Assembly (NCBI GenBank): GCA_902806595.1
Contig: CADCXC010000014.1
Span: forward strand, 496,001-560,000
Reading direction: 5' to 3'
DNA from: Pyrenopolyporus hunteri
Lineage: Eukaryota; Ascomycota; Sordariomycetes; Xylariales; Hypoxylaceae
Length of the DNA: 64,000 bases
Shown: positions 25,619 through 36,993 of the stretch, piece by piece
Position numbering within the stretch: the first letter of the stretch is position 1
Layout: the number at the start of each line of letters is the position of its first letter
Notes under the pieces: generated by a model
The model's input: the letters and a program-made list of their open reading frames with translations, nothing else
What the model was told of the DNA's origin: nothing
Database searches by the model: none
Translations under genes and position numbers: made by a program

Positions 25619-26250
25619 TACCTACTACCTTGCCAGCCTGACACCATTCTCTCCGTCCTATACTATTAGTACCTATCAATATCCCGTCTACCGGTGGCTT
25701 AGAGGAAGTTGATTCCTAATTTTGCCCTTCTAAAACCCTCTCATCCCGCCTCGTGAGCTCATAGCCTTAGCCTTCTCTCTCCTTTGGCACTAATGCCACC
25801 TTTCATCGTCCCTCTACGGACATATACCCGCTTAGCTCGGAAGCTATATTACTAGTCCGACCCGTCGAATAGTTCTGCCGGCTTTGAAATTCCAAGGACG
25901 ACGCGCGCCTCGAAGCCTACAAAACACAGGGTTGCCTTGACTTCGTCATCACGGCCCCATCGCCTTCCCCTCATGCTTTCGGCTCTTTTCCACTGACATC
26001 TCGGGGGCTTCGTGGCCTTGCCGGCTCTAGCTCGACCTGAATAACGCATGCCTCCCTAGACTATATTCCACTCTTTTCACATTGTCCTTTTTTTTCACCG
26101 GCGCACCACATGTTACCTGGTTATTCCACGGCTTATTATCGACAAGCCCTAGGTCTCTCTTTATCCACAAATATATTATAGTTAAAAGCCACATAGGCAC
26201 ACCATACTAATTATAACCTCGTTGGCCGTTTGGCAGCTGAATATAACATA

Positions 26251-28827
26251 ATGGCTGAAGCAGACGTTGCTAGCCCAAGGAGTCCGACCCTTGAGGCGCT
26301 CCAGAACCGTTCGCGCGACGTACGGCGGGCTCGGCCACCAGATATTACAATACTGAGAAACGAGAACAGGCTCCCGTTACGCCCGGAAAGGTTAGCAAAG
26401 CGCGAATCTAGGATCGGCCTAAGAAGCATATTCGGCAGGTCGAAACCGGGGAAGGATGACAAGGCTGCGGAAGAGACACCTCCGTCGCCAGGCTTACCCC
26501 GAAGTGGCGGGAAACGCTCTTCTCTTGCGGATATCGGTAGCTGGCCACAAAGGCTTCACAGTTCCCGCTCGGAACTTTCGCTTCTAAGATCCCCTCAGAG
26601 TTCGGCAAAGCCCCCCCGGGCTGAGACTCCTGCGTTGTCTTCGCGATCACGGCAAGGTAACAGCAATAACGATAACAAAAGCAAAACCCGCCAGCCAGCT
26701 TCGCCTAAAGCAAGAGGCCCGATCAACGCATTTGATCCGCCACCGTTATTCAAGATGTATCCTCAGGCGGTTAAACATATAACGTTACCCACTTGCGCTA
26801 CCTCGATAGAGGCTCTGGTGCGTTTCAGCGAGTCCAAAGACAGCTTGGCCCAGAGCGACTTTTCGCGAAGTGACAGCACCCTCGATCAGCGCAAGGCATC
26901 CAGGCTTGGGCGGAAGAGCGAAGGGGAGAGTAAAAAGAAGTCCAAGTTTGCGCCGGAATGGACTAACAAGATTTACGCGCTCGTCACATCCGGATACCTT
27001 CTACAATATGCTGCAGAAGGTCCCTTCAATAGGTTACCCGAGAAGGTTCTGCATCTCACGCGAGACTCCGCCGCTTACGCTAGCGACCTTATCCCCGGGA
27101 GACATTGGGTTGTGCGAGTAACGTCGTCCACAGACGCCGACGGAAAACCGTCCACGGACACGAAGTCTCTCAGGACGAAACTTGCTCTAAGAGGAATCGA
27201 GAAGCGACAGGTTTCTAACATGTTACTCGTATTCGAAAGTCCCGAGACGATGGACACCTGGCTGGCCATCCTAAGAAGGGAAATCGAATCGTTGGGTGGT
27301 AAGAAGAAGCTTTCGGAGACGGGAAAGCCTGAGGAGGAAGACAGTGCTACGACGCTGAAGGCGCAAGCGAGCCAGAGGACCCTTGTTGTTCGAGATCCAG
27401 CGCGCTTCTCGCGGATCATCTCCCAGGACTTTTCGTGGAGCCAGGAGAACGCGCTGGCGGACCCTACCGAAGAGAGCGAATTCAGGGAACCCCCGCCAGA
27501 GCGGATGTCGGAGTCGACTATAGACGACGGCTCGAGCCTAGTTTCGTCGGAAGGTATACGGCTCGAAAACCTGCGGGACAGCGGAAGCGGTAGCAGCGGG
27601 AATAGGCTCTCCTTCGTGTCATCCGGGCAAAGGACGATCGTTTCATCTGCGGAATCGTCGCCGACGAGTTCGCCTATCCGAGCGAGTTTCTCGAGCCAAG
27701 AGGAATACCTGTTCCAAAAGAACCAGACGCCTTTGCCGCCTACGCCGGAGGTCAGGCCACGTCCCAACGCTGCGGCGATCGCGATTCGCAGACAGTCGAT
27801 GCAGACGAGGATCCCTACTATTGATCCTCGCCTAGATGTCGGTGGCCAGCCGTCCCCGACGTTACCTACCCCCCAGTCGAGTAATGATAGCAAGCATCAA
27901 TTCGTGCCTAACTTTAGCGTGCCGCACACCGTGGGCAGGCGGTACTCGGCGATGACATTATCTGTCGTAACGCCTCGAGCAGATCAGACGCAAGGGCTCG
28001 ACCGAGACGGGCTGATCCGACCGATCCCCTTCCGAAGGGGCCCCCCGACGACTCTTCCCATCTCCCGTCCTCTCTCTATTGTTCTTGACCAACCTTCGCC
28101 AATCTCGCCCTACTCGCCCACCACCCCGAACAGCCACGGCCTTACCATAAAGGTACCCGACACACCGACTATGTTCAGATCTTTGGCCGGCACCATCTCA
28201 AAGCCCCAGTCGCCGAAGAGGTTAGGTTCCCCTAAGAAGAGCCGCCTACCGAAGAAAATCACGCCTGAATTTCAATTAAGTAGCAGTGCTAAGGGCGCCG
28301 GGCGTCGTAGCATGGATAATTTACGTACTAGAAGTAGTCCACATACCGAAGTGGATAAATCACCCATCGACAGTCCCACCAGAGCCCAGCCCGTAGAACG
28401 CATAGCATCGCCCGAGCTAATCCAGAGGCCGGCCTCGTCGTTCGAGATGCGCAGAGCGCCAACAGCCCCCGAAGTCCCCATTCTCTTACCGTACAACCGT
28501 AGCAATGCCTCGGGACCCCGGCGGAACCGGCACTCGTTAAGCATCCCTAAGCAATCTCCCAAACGGCCTATTAGGGGGCCTACATATACATTAACGCCAC
28601 CGCTTGCATGCTCGCCTAAACGCTCGGTTCCTTCACTGAAGGCTCTGCAGCCCGAGTCGCCGTCGAAGCAACTCCTAGCAGTGGATACGGGGTTAAAGGC
28701 CTTACAGACTAGGAGGAGCATGCCTCACCTATCCGAGGGACCGCCCCCTGCTCCCCCGCCGACCTGCGCGCTCCCGCCTATTCCCAGGAAGCGCTCGACC
28801 AATATGCCTAGGAGCGTCAAGGCATAA
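26251..28827 (+). CDS. PH-domain protein with long Ser/Pro-rich disordered tails
   Basis: Single exon, 858 aa from the ATG at 26251 (MAEADVASPRSPTLEALQ); the frame stays open slightly upstream but without an ATG. A pleckstrin-homology-like domain lies at about residues 230-355: FAPEWTNKIYALVTSGYLLQ, then LPEKVLHLTRDSAAYASDL, and the closing helix ESPETMDTWLAILRREIESL. The region before it has FDPPPLFKMYPQAVKHITLP, common to fungal PH proteins of this kind. The rest is Ser/Pro/Arg-rich with many SP sites (SPRSPT, SPKRLGSPKKS), so probably disordered and phosphorylated. A role in membrane or cortex signalling is inferred from the PH domain only. Upstream is the CTG microsatellite. Confidence 0.85.
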   Translation: MAEADVASPRSPTLEALQNRSRDVRRARPPDITILRNENRLPLRPERLAKRESRIGLRSIFGRSKPGKDDKAAEETPPSPGLPRSGGKRSSLADIGSWPQRLHSSRSELSLLRSPQSSAKPPRAETPALSSRSRQGNSNNDNKSKTRQPASPKARGPINAFDPPPLFKMYPQAVKHITLPTCATSIEALVRFSESKDSLAQSDFSRSDSTLDQRKASRLGRKSEGESKKKSKFAPEWTNKIYALVTSGYLLQYAAEGPFNRLPEKVLHLTRDSAAYASDLIPGRHWVVRVTSSTDADGKPSTDTKSLRTKLALRGIEKRQVSNMLLVFESPETMDTWLAILRREIESLGGKKKLSETGKPEEEDSATTLKAQASQRTLVVRDPARFSRIISQDFSWSQENALADPTEESEFREPPPERMSESTIDDGSSLVSSEGIRLENLRDSGSGSSGNRLSFVSSGQRTIVSSAESSPTSSPIRASFSSQEEYLFQKNQTPLPPTPEVRPRPNAAAIAIRRQSMQTRIPTIDPRLDVGGQPSPTLPTPQSSNDSKHQFVPNFSVPHTVGRRYSAMTLSVVTPRADQTQGLDRDGLIRPIPFRRGPPTTLPISRPLSIVLDQPSPISPYSPTTPNSHGLTIKVPDTPTMFRSLAGTISKPQSPKRLGSPKKSRLPKKITPEFQLSSSAKGAGRRSMDNLRTRSSPHTEVDKSPIDSPTRAQPVERIASPELIQRPASSFEMRRAPTAPEVPILLPYNRSNASGPRRNRHSLSIPKQSPKRPIRGPTYTLTPPLACSPKRSVPSLKALQPESPSKQLLAVDTGLKALQTRRSMPHLSEGPPPAPPPTCALPPIPRKRSTNMPRSVKA

Positions 28828-29970
28828 CGCTTTTTTTTATTTATCGAACGACGTTTTCTTCGACACAGCGAAGGCTCTATTCTGTTCCCTTACTTCACTT
28901 AGGGGTCTTGTTTCTTATTTTTTTTTCCTCGGCATACCCTTCGTGTATATCATTGTATACCTCTTTACGACCTACGATCATGACGGCGTCTCGGTTCTAC
29001 TCTTCTTTTTTCTATGCGTACCTTATCAGGTACTTTACCTACTTTCTAAGGGTATTCTAGATATATCGGATCCGCCGGGACTGCCTATTATTACAGCCCT
29101 TGAGGGAAGAGAAAATACTTGTTTCATTACGTACCTCCTTAGGTATACGGGATTAGGGATGCATTTGAAGGCGAACGAATGGTCGGGGCGACGACGAAAA
29201 GACAAAAAAAGAACACGAAAAATGGGGTTGAGAGCGATGGCATGGGCAACAGCGAAGATGAAAAAGAGATATCCTTTTGATGTGATGATATGATGGAATG
29301 GATACGATTAGAGACGAGCAGCTTTATATCACCGGAACATGTGTCTGAGGACACTACGGATCACAGCCTATTGGCAACAGATGATTTTTTTTCTGTATAT
29401 TTATATATTAGTCTTTACTAAAGATGCTGAGGGTATCTCAGAACCCAGGACGTCTGGATTGAGGTCGAGTTCTCGATTCTAGTATTAAAAAATAAAGATG
29501 AAAGCCGGAAGGTATTATTGTTGATTCGATCAAATGGAAATTGACGCCTTCTTCACGTGTGACGTTTACCTCAAGAACTATTAGGGAGAATAAAATAAGA
29601 CCGTTGATAAAAGCAATTGTTGTAAGAACAAAACTATCACAATAAGACTATAAAGACTTGAACATTGTTTGACTTACAGAGGTGGATGCTAGAGCGAATC
29701 AATGCATCCAAGCGGTTTAGGCATATAAGCGCACGGACCATGTTAAAAGAGTTGAGGTCGCTGAGGGAACGGACTTAAGCAGATACGCGGGGCAAATCCT
29801 GTGGCGCCGATAAGATAATATAAGACCCCACACTTTGAATCAGAAACTGAGTTCTTGAAATTATTATTTCAATAATTTCCCAAACCGCACAAAAAGCTGT
29901 CATCATCAAGCATATTCAACTCCATTACACTTAGCTACTACTAGAATCATCCAGGAAAATTACAGCGAAG
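28828..29970. other. Intergenic: PH gene 3' region and TIF35 promoter
   Basis: T-rich runs after the stop, then AT-rich promoter sequence. No gene or RNA is recognised. Confidence 0.5.
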
Positions 29971-31046
29971 ATGGCCTCCAAGAATAGGTAAGAACTTATT
30001 GCCATTTACAATTATTTTCGTCCCGATACATTACATTGATCGATCAATCCGCTAACCCTCACAACCAGGGACTGGGCCGACGACGACGACGTCGACGACG
30101 TGGCGGTAGAACTGCCCCCGCCGCAAACCATCCAGAACAAGGACGGGACCAAGACGACCATCACGTACCGGTACAACGAGAACGGGCAGAAGGTGAAGAC
30201 GACCCGGCGGATCCGGCTGGTGACGCACCGGGAGGTGGTGAACCCGCGGGTGGCGGAGCGCAAGACGTGGAAGAAGTTCGGGCTGTCGGAGAAGGACAGC
30301 GCGGGCCCGCAGATGGACACGACGTCGGTGGGGGAGAACATCATCTTCCGGCTGAGCACGAACTGGCGCAAGGACACCAAGGACGAGGCCAAGGACGCCA
30401 ACGCCAACGCCATGAAGGAGAAGCTCAAGGACAAGACCGTCAAGTGCCGCATCTGCAACGGCGAGCACTTCACCGCCCGCTGCCCCTACAAGGACACCAT
30501 GGCCCCCGTCGGCGCCGAGGGCGGCAGCGCCGACGTCGCCGCGGGAATGGGCGACGAGCCCTCCCCGAATACCGCGGGCGCCGCCGGCGCGGGCAAGAAG
30601 GGCAGCTATGTCCCGCCGGCGCTCCGCGGAGACCGTGGCGCGGCGGGCGGCGAGAGGATGGGCGGAAGCAAGTACGGCGAGCGGGACGACTTTGCGACTC
30701 TGCGCGTGACGAACGTGAGTTTTGCCTCCTTCTTTCCCTCCCTTTACTCTCCTTACCTATATCAAACGTATCTCGCACTGTCGTTTAAACAAATCTACTA
30801 ACGCGACCCCAAAAAATACAGGTCTCGGAAATGGCGGAGGAGTCGGAGCTGCGCGACATGTTCGAGCGGTTCGGGCGCGTGCAGCGGGTGTTCCTGGCCA
30901 AGGACCGCGAGACGGGCCTGGCCAAGGGGTTCGCGTTCATCAGCTTCGCGGACCGCAACGACGCCGTCAAGGCCTGCAACAAGATGGACGGCTACGGCTT
31001 CAAGCACCTCATCCTGCGCGTCGAGTTCGCCAAGAAGGCCGCTTAG
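29971..31046 (+). CDS. TIF35: Translation initiation factor eIF3 subunit g (Tif35)
   Basis: RNA-binding subunit of eIF3, acting in scanning and reinitiation on the 40S ribosome in the cytosol. Exons: 29971-29987, 30069-30714, 30822-31046; 295 aa. Exon 1 is only MASKN plus two bases; the splice gives RDWADDDDVDD. The N-terminal part carries the eIF3i-binding segment (TIQNKDGTKTTITYRYNENG, RKTWKKFGLSEKD). A zinc-knuckle-like CRICNGEHFTARCPY sits near residue 155. The C-terminal RRM starts at ATLRVTNVSEMAEESELRD, with RNP1 LAKGFAFISF and end LILRVEFAKKAA. The second intron falls inside the first RRM strand. Codon use is strongly GC-biased, as expected of a highly expressed gene. Confidence 0.96.
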
Positions 31047-32766
31047 GAAGCTCCTACGCCTACCTAGGCAGATACCTGGGCGGATACCTAGGTATTGGTG
31101 ACCTAGGTACCGCTTTCTTACTAAGGGTTTCTCTACACGGTATTCGTTTTCCCGTTTTGGTACGATTATTATGGTGATGAAGAGAAAATGGATCGGATCG
31201 TATGGCATGGCTGGGCATGGCGTAGCTGGCCCGCGTATGGATTGTAGGGCAGCTGGCATGGCTTCGTAGGGCTGGGTAGCAATAACTCGGCTCTGCCGTG
31301 AGGCGTGAATGAATATAATGCTCTTTCGGGTCCGGGTGCCTGACGTATCTAAAGTTTGGTTCATTGCCTAGTGTGTCTTCTGACGGATTCCTCTCTCCTT
31401 ACGTGACTTTGGGCCGGTGTGGTTTAAGTGTGATTCTGATTAAGGGGTCTGTTCTTTTACAGATGATATGGTAATTCTCGGCCTCCCAGGGGTTGTGATG
31501 TTGTGATTCCTATATGGGTTGGTAGGTCCATGAGGCCGTTACGTCTCCCGGGGAATTACAGATAGGAAGGGGGAGTCACTCGATATACGACGTAGATGAG
31601 TGTAAGTTGAAGGGGAAATACCCCTAGAAATTGATTAGCCTTGGAGGTTTACGCCCCTATTCTAGTCACGATATCTCCCCAGTGCCTTCTAGCCGCTTCA
31701 GCAGAACTGAGTAAAATACCCCATGCAGTTCATTGTCACCAAGGAGTTGCCATCTCGCGGAAAGTTACCAAGCTCTATCGAGATTAAGTATACTAGCGGA
31801 CCAATTATCTTGGCGTTTCGTGCTGAATATTTAACAAATAACCACCTAGTTACGACGGACATTGCTTAAAAGCTATATAAAAGCATCGTCTTTGACCTTT
31901 CCACCCAATATATAAGGGGTAAATATACGCTCTTACATGGAACAGGTACAAATGTACTCAGGTACCTAGTCGGACAAAGATCCGTTTCCCCTCGTCGGAT
32001 CGGGTAACACAGGCTCCTTTGCCGATGTCCCCCCTCACGCCACCTTCCTAATACAAACTCTATTTTCTGATTGGTGGTCGACAAATAGGCCGGGCTTGCA
32101 GACTCGTGCATTCCAGAACGTGCTGTCCCTGTGTGTGTAATGCACCTGCATGTTATCTCGTCCTTGCAGGTGACGTACATAATAATCGATTGGGAAAGCG
32201 AATCCTTCAGCCTTAAGAGGCGCGAATGGTCGACAACCGATTCACAACATTTGACACTATTTTTTTAATTGGTGGAAGGGAAAAAGGGAGAAAAAAAGGG
32301 AAAAAAGGGAAAAAAGGGAGAAATTCGGTATTTGCTTGTGACAACGCGCCCCGGGGGGCTGGGTAAGGCTGTCGACTCAGGCTGTCAGGGTTGAGGGCAG
32401 AGTGACGTCGCATATAAACGGTAAACGGTCAATGGGCAAATGCATCTCACGTGGAACCGAAATCCATCGTCATCCAATTGCACTCTTCCACAATTGTCCC
32501 ATTAACCTGCATTCGGTATTCGCCAAGTGTTGGCTGAAAAATATCCCACCACCACAACTTTTCTCATATTCTCTCTTCTCTCCTGTCGTTATTGTCCCCG
32601 TCCGTCCCCGTCGCTGAATTTAACCCCCACAACTTCCCCGTATCTTTACTCCGTACCCTTACATGGCTGCCAGCAGACGAGGTTCGTTACGCGTCGCCGT
32701 TGACAACTAAGCTACCTACCTACCTTACCGGATATACTCTTATTCAACAAAGAGATATCTAGTATA
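31047..32766. other. 1.7-kb intergenic region before CHO2
   Basis: ACCTAGGTA-type palindromes directly after TIF35 (31058-31112), then unremarkable sequence and a purine tract of GGGAAAAA units (32275-32320). Pyrimidine-rich DNA at 32560-32640 precedes CHO2. No gene is recognised. Confidence 0.5.
32275..32320. repeat. (GGGAAAAAA)n purine tract
   Basis: Tandem AAAAGGG units of slightly varying length in the region upstream of CHO2. Confidence 0.75.
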
Positions 32767-35693
32767 ATGGGCAAATCCGGCAACCTCTCCGCCGACACTG
32801 GCGAATTACGCCAGAGGCAGGTCACGACAAAGAATGAAAATCTCAACATAAACAGCGATAGCGAAGATGGCAGCGAGATTGCGTCGTTGCCGAAGAGCAG
32901 AAAAACCTATGGCCGCACCAAAGACGGAACGGGTAAGCGATGCCTAGAGCACCTAACTATATCACGAAGCTATGCTAGATACTAACACTCTTCCCTAATA
33001 GTCTTCACGGTCCCTACCACCCATGACATGGTGTCGCAGTTGCTCGACCCAAGGGAACCTAAAAACTTCTCGGATGCGCTTGTGCTTGCCGTTCTGGCCT
33101 GCCATATCTTAGCCCTCTACTGGCTCCCGGCTTCTCTGAGGCGGCCTGTTTTCGCCGTCGTCTTCCTGTTCTGGCGCGCCGCATACAATCTCGGTATCGG
33201 CATTCTCCTCCGACTACAGTCCAACGACAACAAGCTCGTGGCCTGGGCCAGGAAATGGAAGCTCTTCGAGAACCCGGCCACCGGCAAGAACCCACGGCCA
33301 AAATTGTACAGCTTTCTGAAACGCGAATTGGAGATTAAGATCCCCGAGGATTATGAACTCGAGAAAGCTCCGATCGAATACAACACCTGGTTGGTCTTTA
33401 GGCGACTCGTCGACCTCATCCTCATGTGTGACTTCGTCTCATACTGCCTGTTCGCGATCGCCTGCGCCCGCCTCCCCCCTGGAGAACCGTTTTACGTCAC
33501 GATTGCTCGATGGGTCTTCGGCTGGTCGCTAATTGGGTTCAACGTCTGGGTCAAACTCGACGCCCATCGAGTTGTAAAGGATTACGCCTGGTACTGGGGC
33601 GACTTCTTCTACTTGGTCGATCAGGAGTTGACCTTCGATGGTGTGTTCGAGATGGCTCCTCATCCCATGTACTCGATCGGGTACGCGGGATACTACGGAA
33701 TCTCCGCGATCGCTGCCAGCTACGCCGTCCTCTTCATCTCAATCGCGGCTCACGCTGCCCAGCTCGCCTTCTTGGTCCTCGTGGAAGAACCCCACATCCA
33801 GAAGACGTACAACCCCCCGACCCGCAAGAGCGAGGTACCCGTGAATCCCCGGATACATAATTTGCTGGGTATCAGGAACATCGACCTGCTACGAACCGTG
33901 GACTACTCTACTTTTATAATATTGTCCCTGGTAGCGCTCCTGGCAGTCATCACGCCGCAAACGCAGTTGCATCAAACCGTATTCTGCACCCTCGCCCTCA
34001 TAGTTCGGCTGTGGTACTCCGTAGGTTTAGGCGTGATCCTTACGCGACAATCGAAAAATAAGGCGTGGACGCGCCACTTCTTAAAAGTTGGGGAGACGGT
34101 CGAGGAAGGCTGGCGGCAGTGGAAAGGGTATTATCACATTACTCTTAGCCTATGCTACGCCACTTTCATCGCGGCCTGCTGGAAGATGTATTCTGCTCCG
34201 GTCGACTGGAACTACGGGTTCGTGTTACTGAGGCACGTCATCGGTGCCAGCCTCATCGCTCTCCAGATATGGACTGCCGTGAGCATCTACGAGTCTCTCG
34301 GCGAGTTCGGCTGGTTCTTCGGCGACTTCTTCTTCGACCAAGGCGCTAAACTCACCTACACGTCGATCTACCGCTACCTGAACAACCCGGAGCGAGTGCT
34401 CGGCACGGCCGGTTTATGGGGTGCGGCCATCATCACGTGGAGCAGGTCCATATTCGCCCTGGCATTAGTTAGCCACCTTCTCACCCTTTCGTTCCTACAC
34501 TTTGTGGAAAAGCCGCACATGCAGAAGATCTACGGCCGTAACCTCCGACGGGAAGCCGGCTTAACGAAGTTCATCAAGCGTTCTCTGCCTCCGCCCGTCA
34601 TGGAGTGGCAGTCTAGCGTGAACAAGGTCATGGACGAGACGTCTCACTTCGTCGAAGACTTCTTGGATACGGCGCGCCCGAAGTTAGCCGCCGGCGTCTC
34701 GACCATCGTGAGAGATACCACAGCGCTGTTTAACAAATACCCCGCGCGTCTCACTCTGACCAAGCTCTCGCCCGACCTCGCAGGCTTCGACCCCAAACGC
34801 TACTCCCTCACCGTAGAAGGAGAGGCTTCGGGATTCTCCGCCCTGTCCGAACGTGCTAGCGGCAAGGAGGGCACGGCGGGCCGGTTCCCCAACGAGCTGA
34901 AGACGATGATCTTCGAGTATGGCGCCCCGATCAAGGTCAAGTGGAGAGCGCCCGCGAACCACGGGAGGAAGGATTGGATCGGCCTCTACATGGTAGCAGA
35001 CAACAGCTCCCGCGAGATCACGGAGCTCTCGTCCCTCGGACGCTGGATCCCGACCATACCCGGCCAATTCGAATCCGCCACCGCCGATAGGGGCATCCTA
35101 ACCTGGGACCAGCCCGTCGAAGACTCCGACGGCAACGACGGCGACCTGGTGAGCGGCGAGATGGTGTTCTCCGGCGACAAGCTCTGGTGGACGCAGGGCG
35201 TGTTCGAGTTCAGGTACCACCACGACGGCCACCACAACGTCATGTCCATCTCGCAGCCCTTCGAGATCCACATCGGCCGCTTCGACTACGCCGACGTCGA
35301 CGCCAGCTCCGAGGGCGCCGTCCAGCAGGCCGTCGAGTCGGCCCTGCTCCCCGTCGTCAGGAACTGCCTCGACCGCGACCCGGACATCGCGCCTAGCACG
35401 CCCACGGAGCCGTTCGGTAGCCACGTCGAGAGGGACGGCAAGTACGCGAAGCGCTTGGTATACGCCATTCACCAGATGTTCGGTATCGAGTTCGCGCCGG
35501 CGGTAGTCCCGGCCGATGGCAACGTGAGGAATTTGGCATGGAGGATATGCAGTGCAAAACAGGTTTTGGTAAGTGATATTGTCCTTTGTTGCTCTTTGGA
35601 AACAAAGACTAACGGAGCGTATAGGCACCATACAGCATGTCCGGTTCGAAGGGAACGTCGACTCCCGGGCAAGAGAAGCCGGGTAGCCCTTAA
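32767..35693 (+). CDS. CHO2: Phosphatidylethanolamine N-methyltransferase (Cho2)
   Basis: ER enzyme that makes the first methylation, phosphatidylethanolamine to monomethyl-PE, using S-adenosylmethionine, on the way to phosphatidylcholine. Exons: 32767-32932, 33002-35568, 35625-35693; 933 aa. The cytosolic head is followed by VFTVPTTHDMVSQLLDPREP. Many membrane helices follow, with two related methyltransferase repeats: DFFYLVDQELTFDGVFEMAPHPMYSIGYAGYYG and DFFFDQGAKLTYTSIYRYLNNPERVLG, each ending in VEEPHIQKTY or VEKPHMQKIYG. The C-terminal soluble domain includes DWIGLYMVADNSSRE and GVFEFRYHHDGHHNVM. The last small exon gives APYSMSGSKG and a Ser/Pro tail. In yeast such genes answer to inositol and choline; no clear element was identified here. 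Confidence 0.96.
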
Positions 35694-36993
35694 TTTCATG
35701 TTGGCCCGATTCATCTGAGATGTAGTGCACGGTATAGATGCACGTTAAAGGGGAGCAAGCACGCATACGACACATACATGTACAGGCATACTACCTTCCT
35801 ACCCAAGCATAATAAGGGTATAGAGTTGAAGGTTGCAAAGTCGGGGTTTCTGGGTTCGGTGTTGCATTATGTCCTTCGGAAATGAATGCAAAAAAGAAGC
35901 CTGCGAAGAATCAAAAAAGCGAGGAACCGAGAGAGTCCGGTAGAAATCAGTGTTCTATTCGGGGGAGGCGTGGTTGGTTGATAGATACGACGAGTTTTGG
36001 GGAGCGTTGGATGAGATCGAGTCAGGTAGTCCGTCTGCATCTGCATGTTTCTGCGTCGCTCTGTTGGGTTGTTTGTTCGTTTGAGATACCATGGTTTCTG
36101 GATGCTGGAGCTTAGTGGGTTGGGGGGAGAGTTTGGGGGGTTCGGGGAGTAATGAGTGAATTGCGAAGTAGCTGCATACATATCTACCTAGGTACCTACC
36201 CAGGTACTGGACGTACGTAGTGAAAATACATACCTGCGTCTTGTGTCTTGTTTTTTTGGTCTTGTGTCTTGTGTCTTTAATATAAATTTAATGCTATCTC
36301 GGGGATTCTATTTACTCCTCTTCGTCAGGGGCCCGTTCTCTTCTATTTTCCCTGGTATTTACGACTTGAATTGGTGTTGTGCGCCTTTGGGACTATGTAA
36401 GTACCTACCTAGGTAGGAATAGGAGAATGATGACGACTCCTATTTACCTACGCACTTCGGACCTGGAGTATATAGGTATATATATATATATATATATATA
36501 CGTAAGAATACCGTGCGTATAAACTTATACAGTAGCCTAAGAGAAATATCGTCAATAAAAGAAAGAAAACCGAGGTGCTATTGCATCGCACTAGGCCCCT
36601 GGGTCATGTATCCGCGTACGTGTTAACATTAGGTAGCATGACGTTGCCAAGGTGTGTGTGTGCGTGTTACACACCACCCATCAACACCATCGCAGAGCTT
36701 TAGATTCCTAGGCTTATACCCGTTCAGCCAGGCTCATACGTTCCCGACCTTCCTACGCACTAGTCAAGGCACATATAAATACGGTAGTTAACCGCCGGTC
36801 GCCAGCCACCGGTCACTAAATACCAGATACCAGACACTAGATATCAGACAACACCAACGTCTATTCTCAGCGAACCAAGCATACCAATTCAACTACCCTA
36901 CCAAGCCACTTACTTACCCACCTCCCTACCTACCTACCTAGGTACTCAAGCCCCCCACATCTCAAGCTTCCCTCAAGCACCCTGCCTACCTAG
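35694..36993. other. Intergenic between convergent CHO2 and the MIT-domain gene
   Basis: Contains palindromic TACCTAGGTA motifs (36184-36205, 36403-36416, 36930-36946) and a TA microsatellite. No gene is recognised. Confidence 0.5.
36475..36500. repeat. (TA)n microsatellite
   Basis: About 12 TA units between two convergent genes. Confidence 0.85.

Larger units (their letters stand above)
17170..26250. other. 9-kb gene-poor block
   Basis: No intact gene is recognised. It contains promoter DNA of both flanking genes, many TACCTAGGTA-like palindromes (17810-18000, 18270-18400, 20925-20940, 21352-21370, 23085-23210), tandem ACAT/GTATGT tracts near 21700-21760, and the AT-rich island with minisatellite at 20930-21560. 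Short frames such as 18884-19303 (+) lack recognisable domains. Confidence 0.55.

Noticed and set aside
30036..30788. 250-codon plus-strand frame overlapping TIF35
   Set aside because: Wrong frame of the TIF35 exon; the true frame contains the eIF3g domain, zinc knuckle and RRM.
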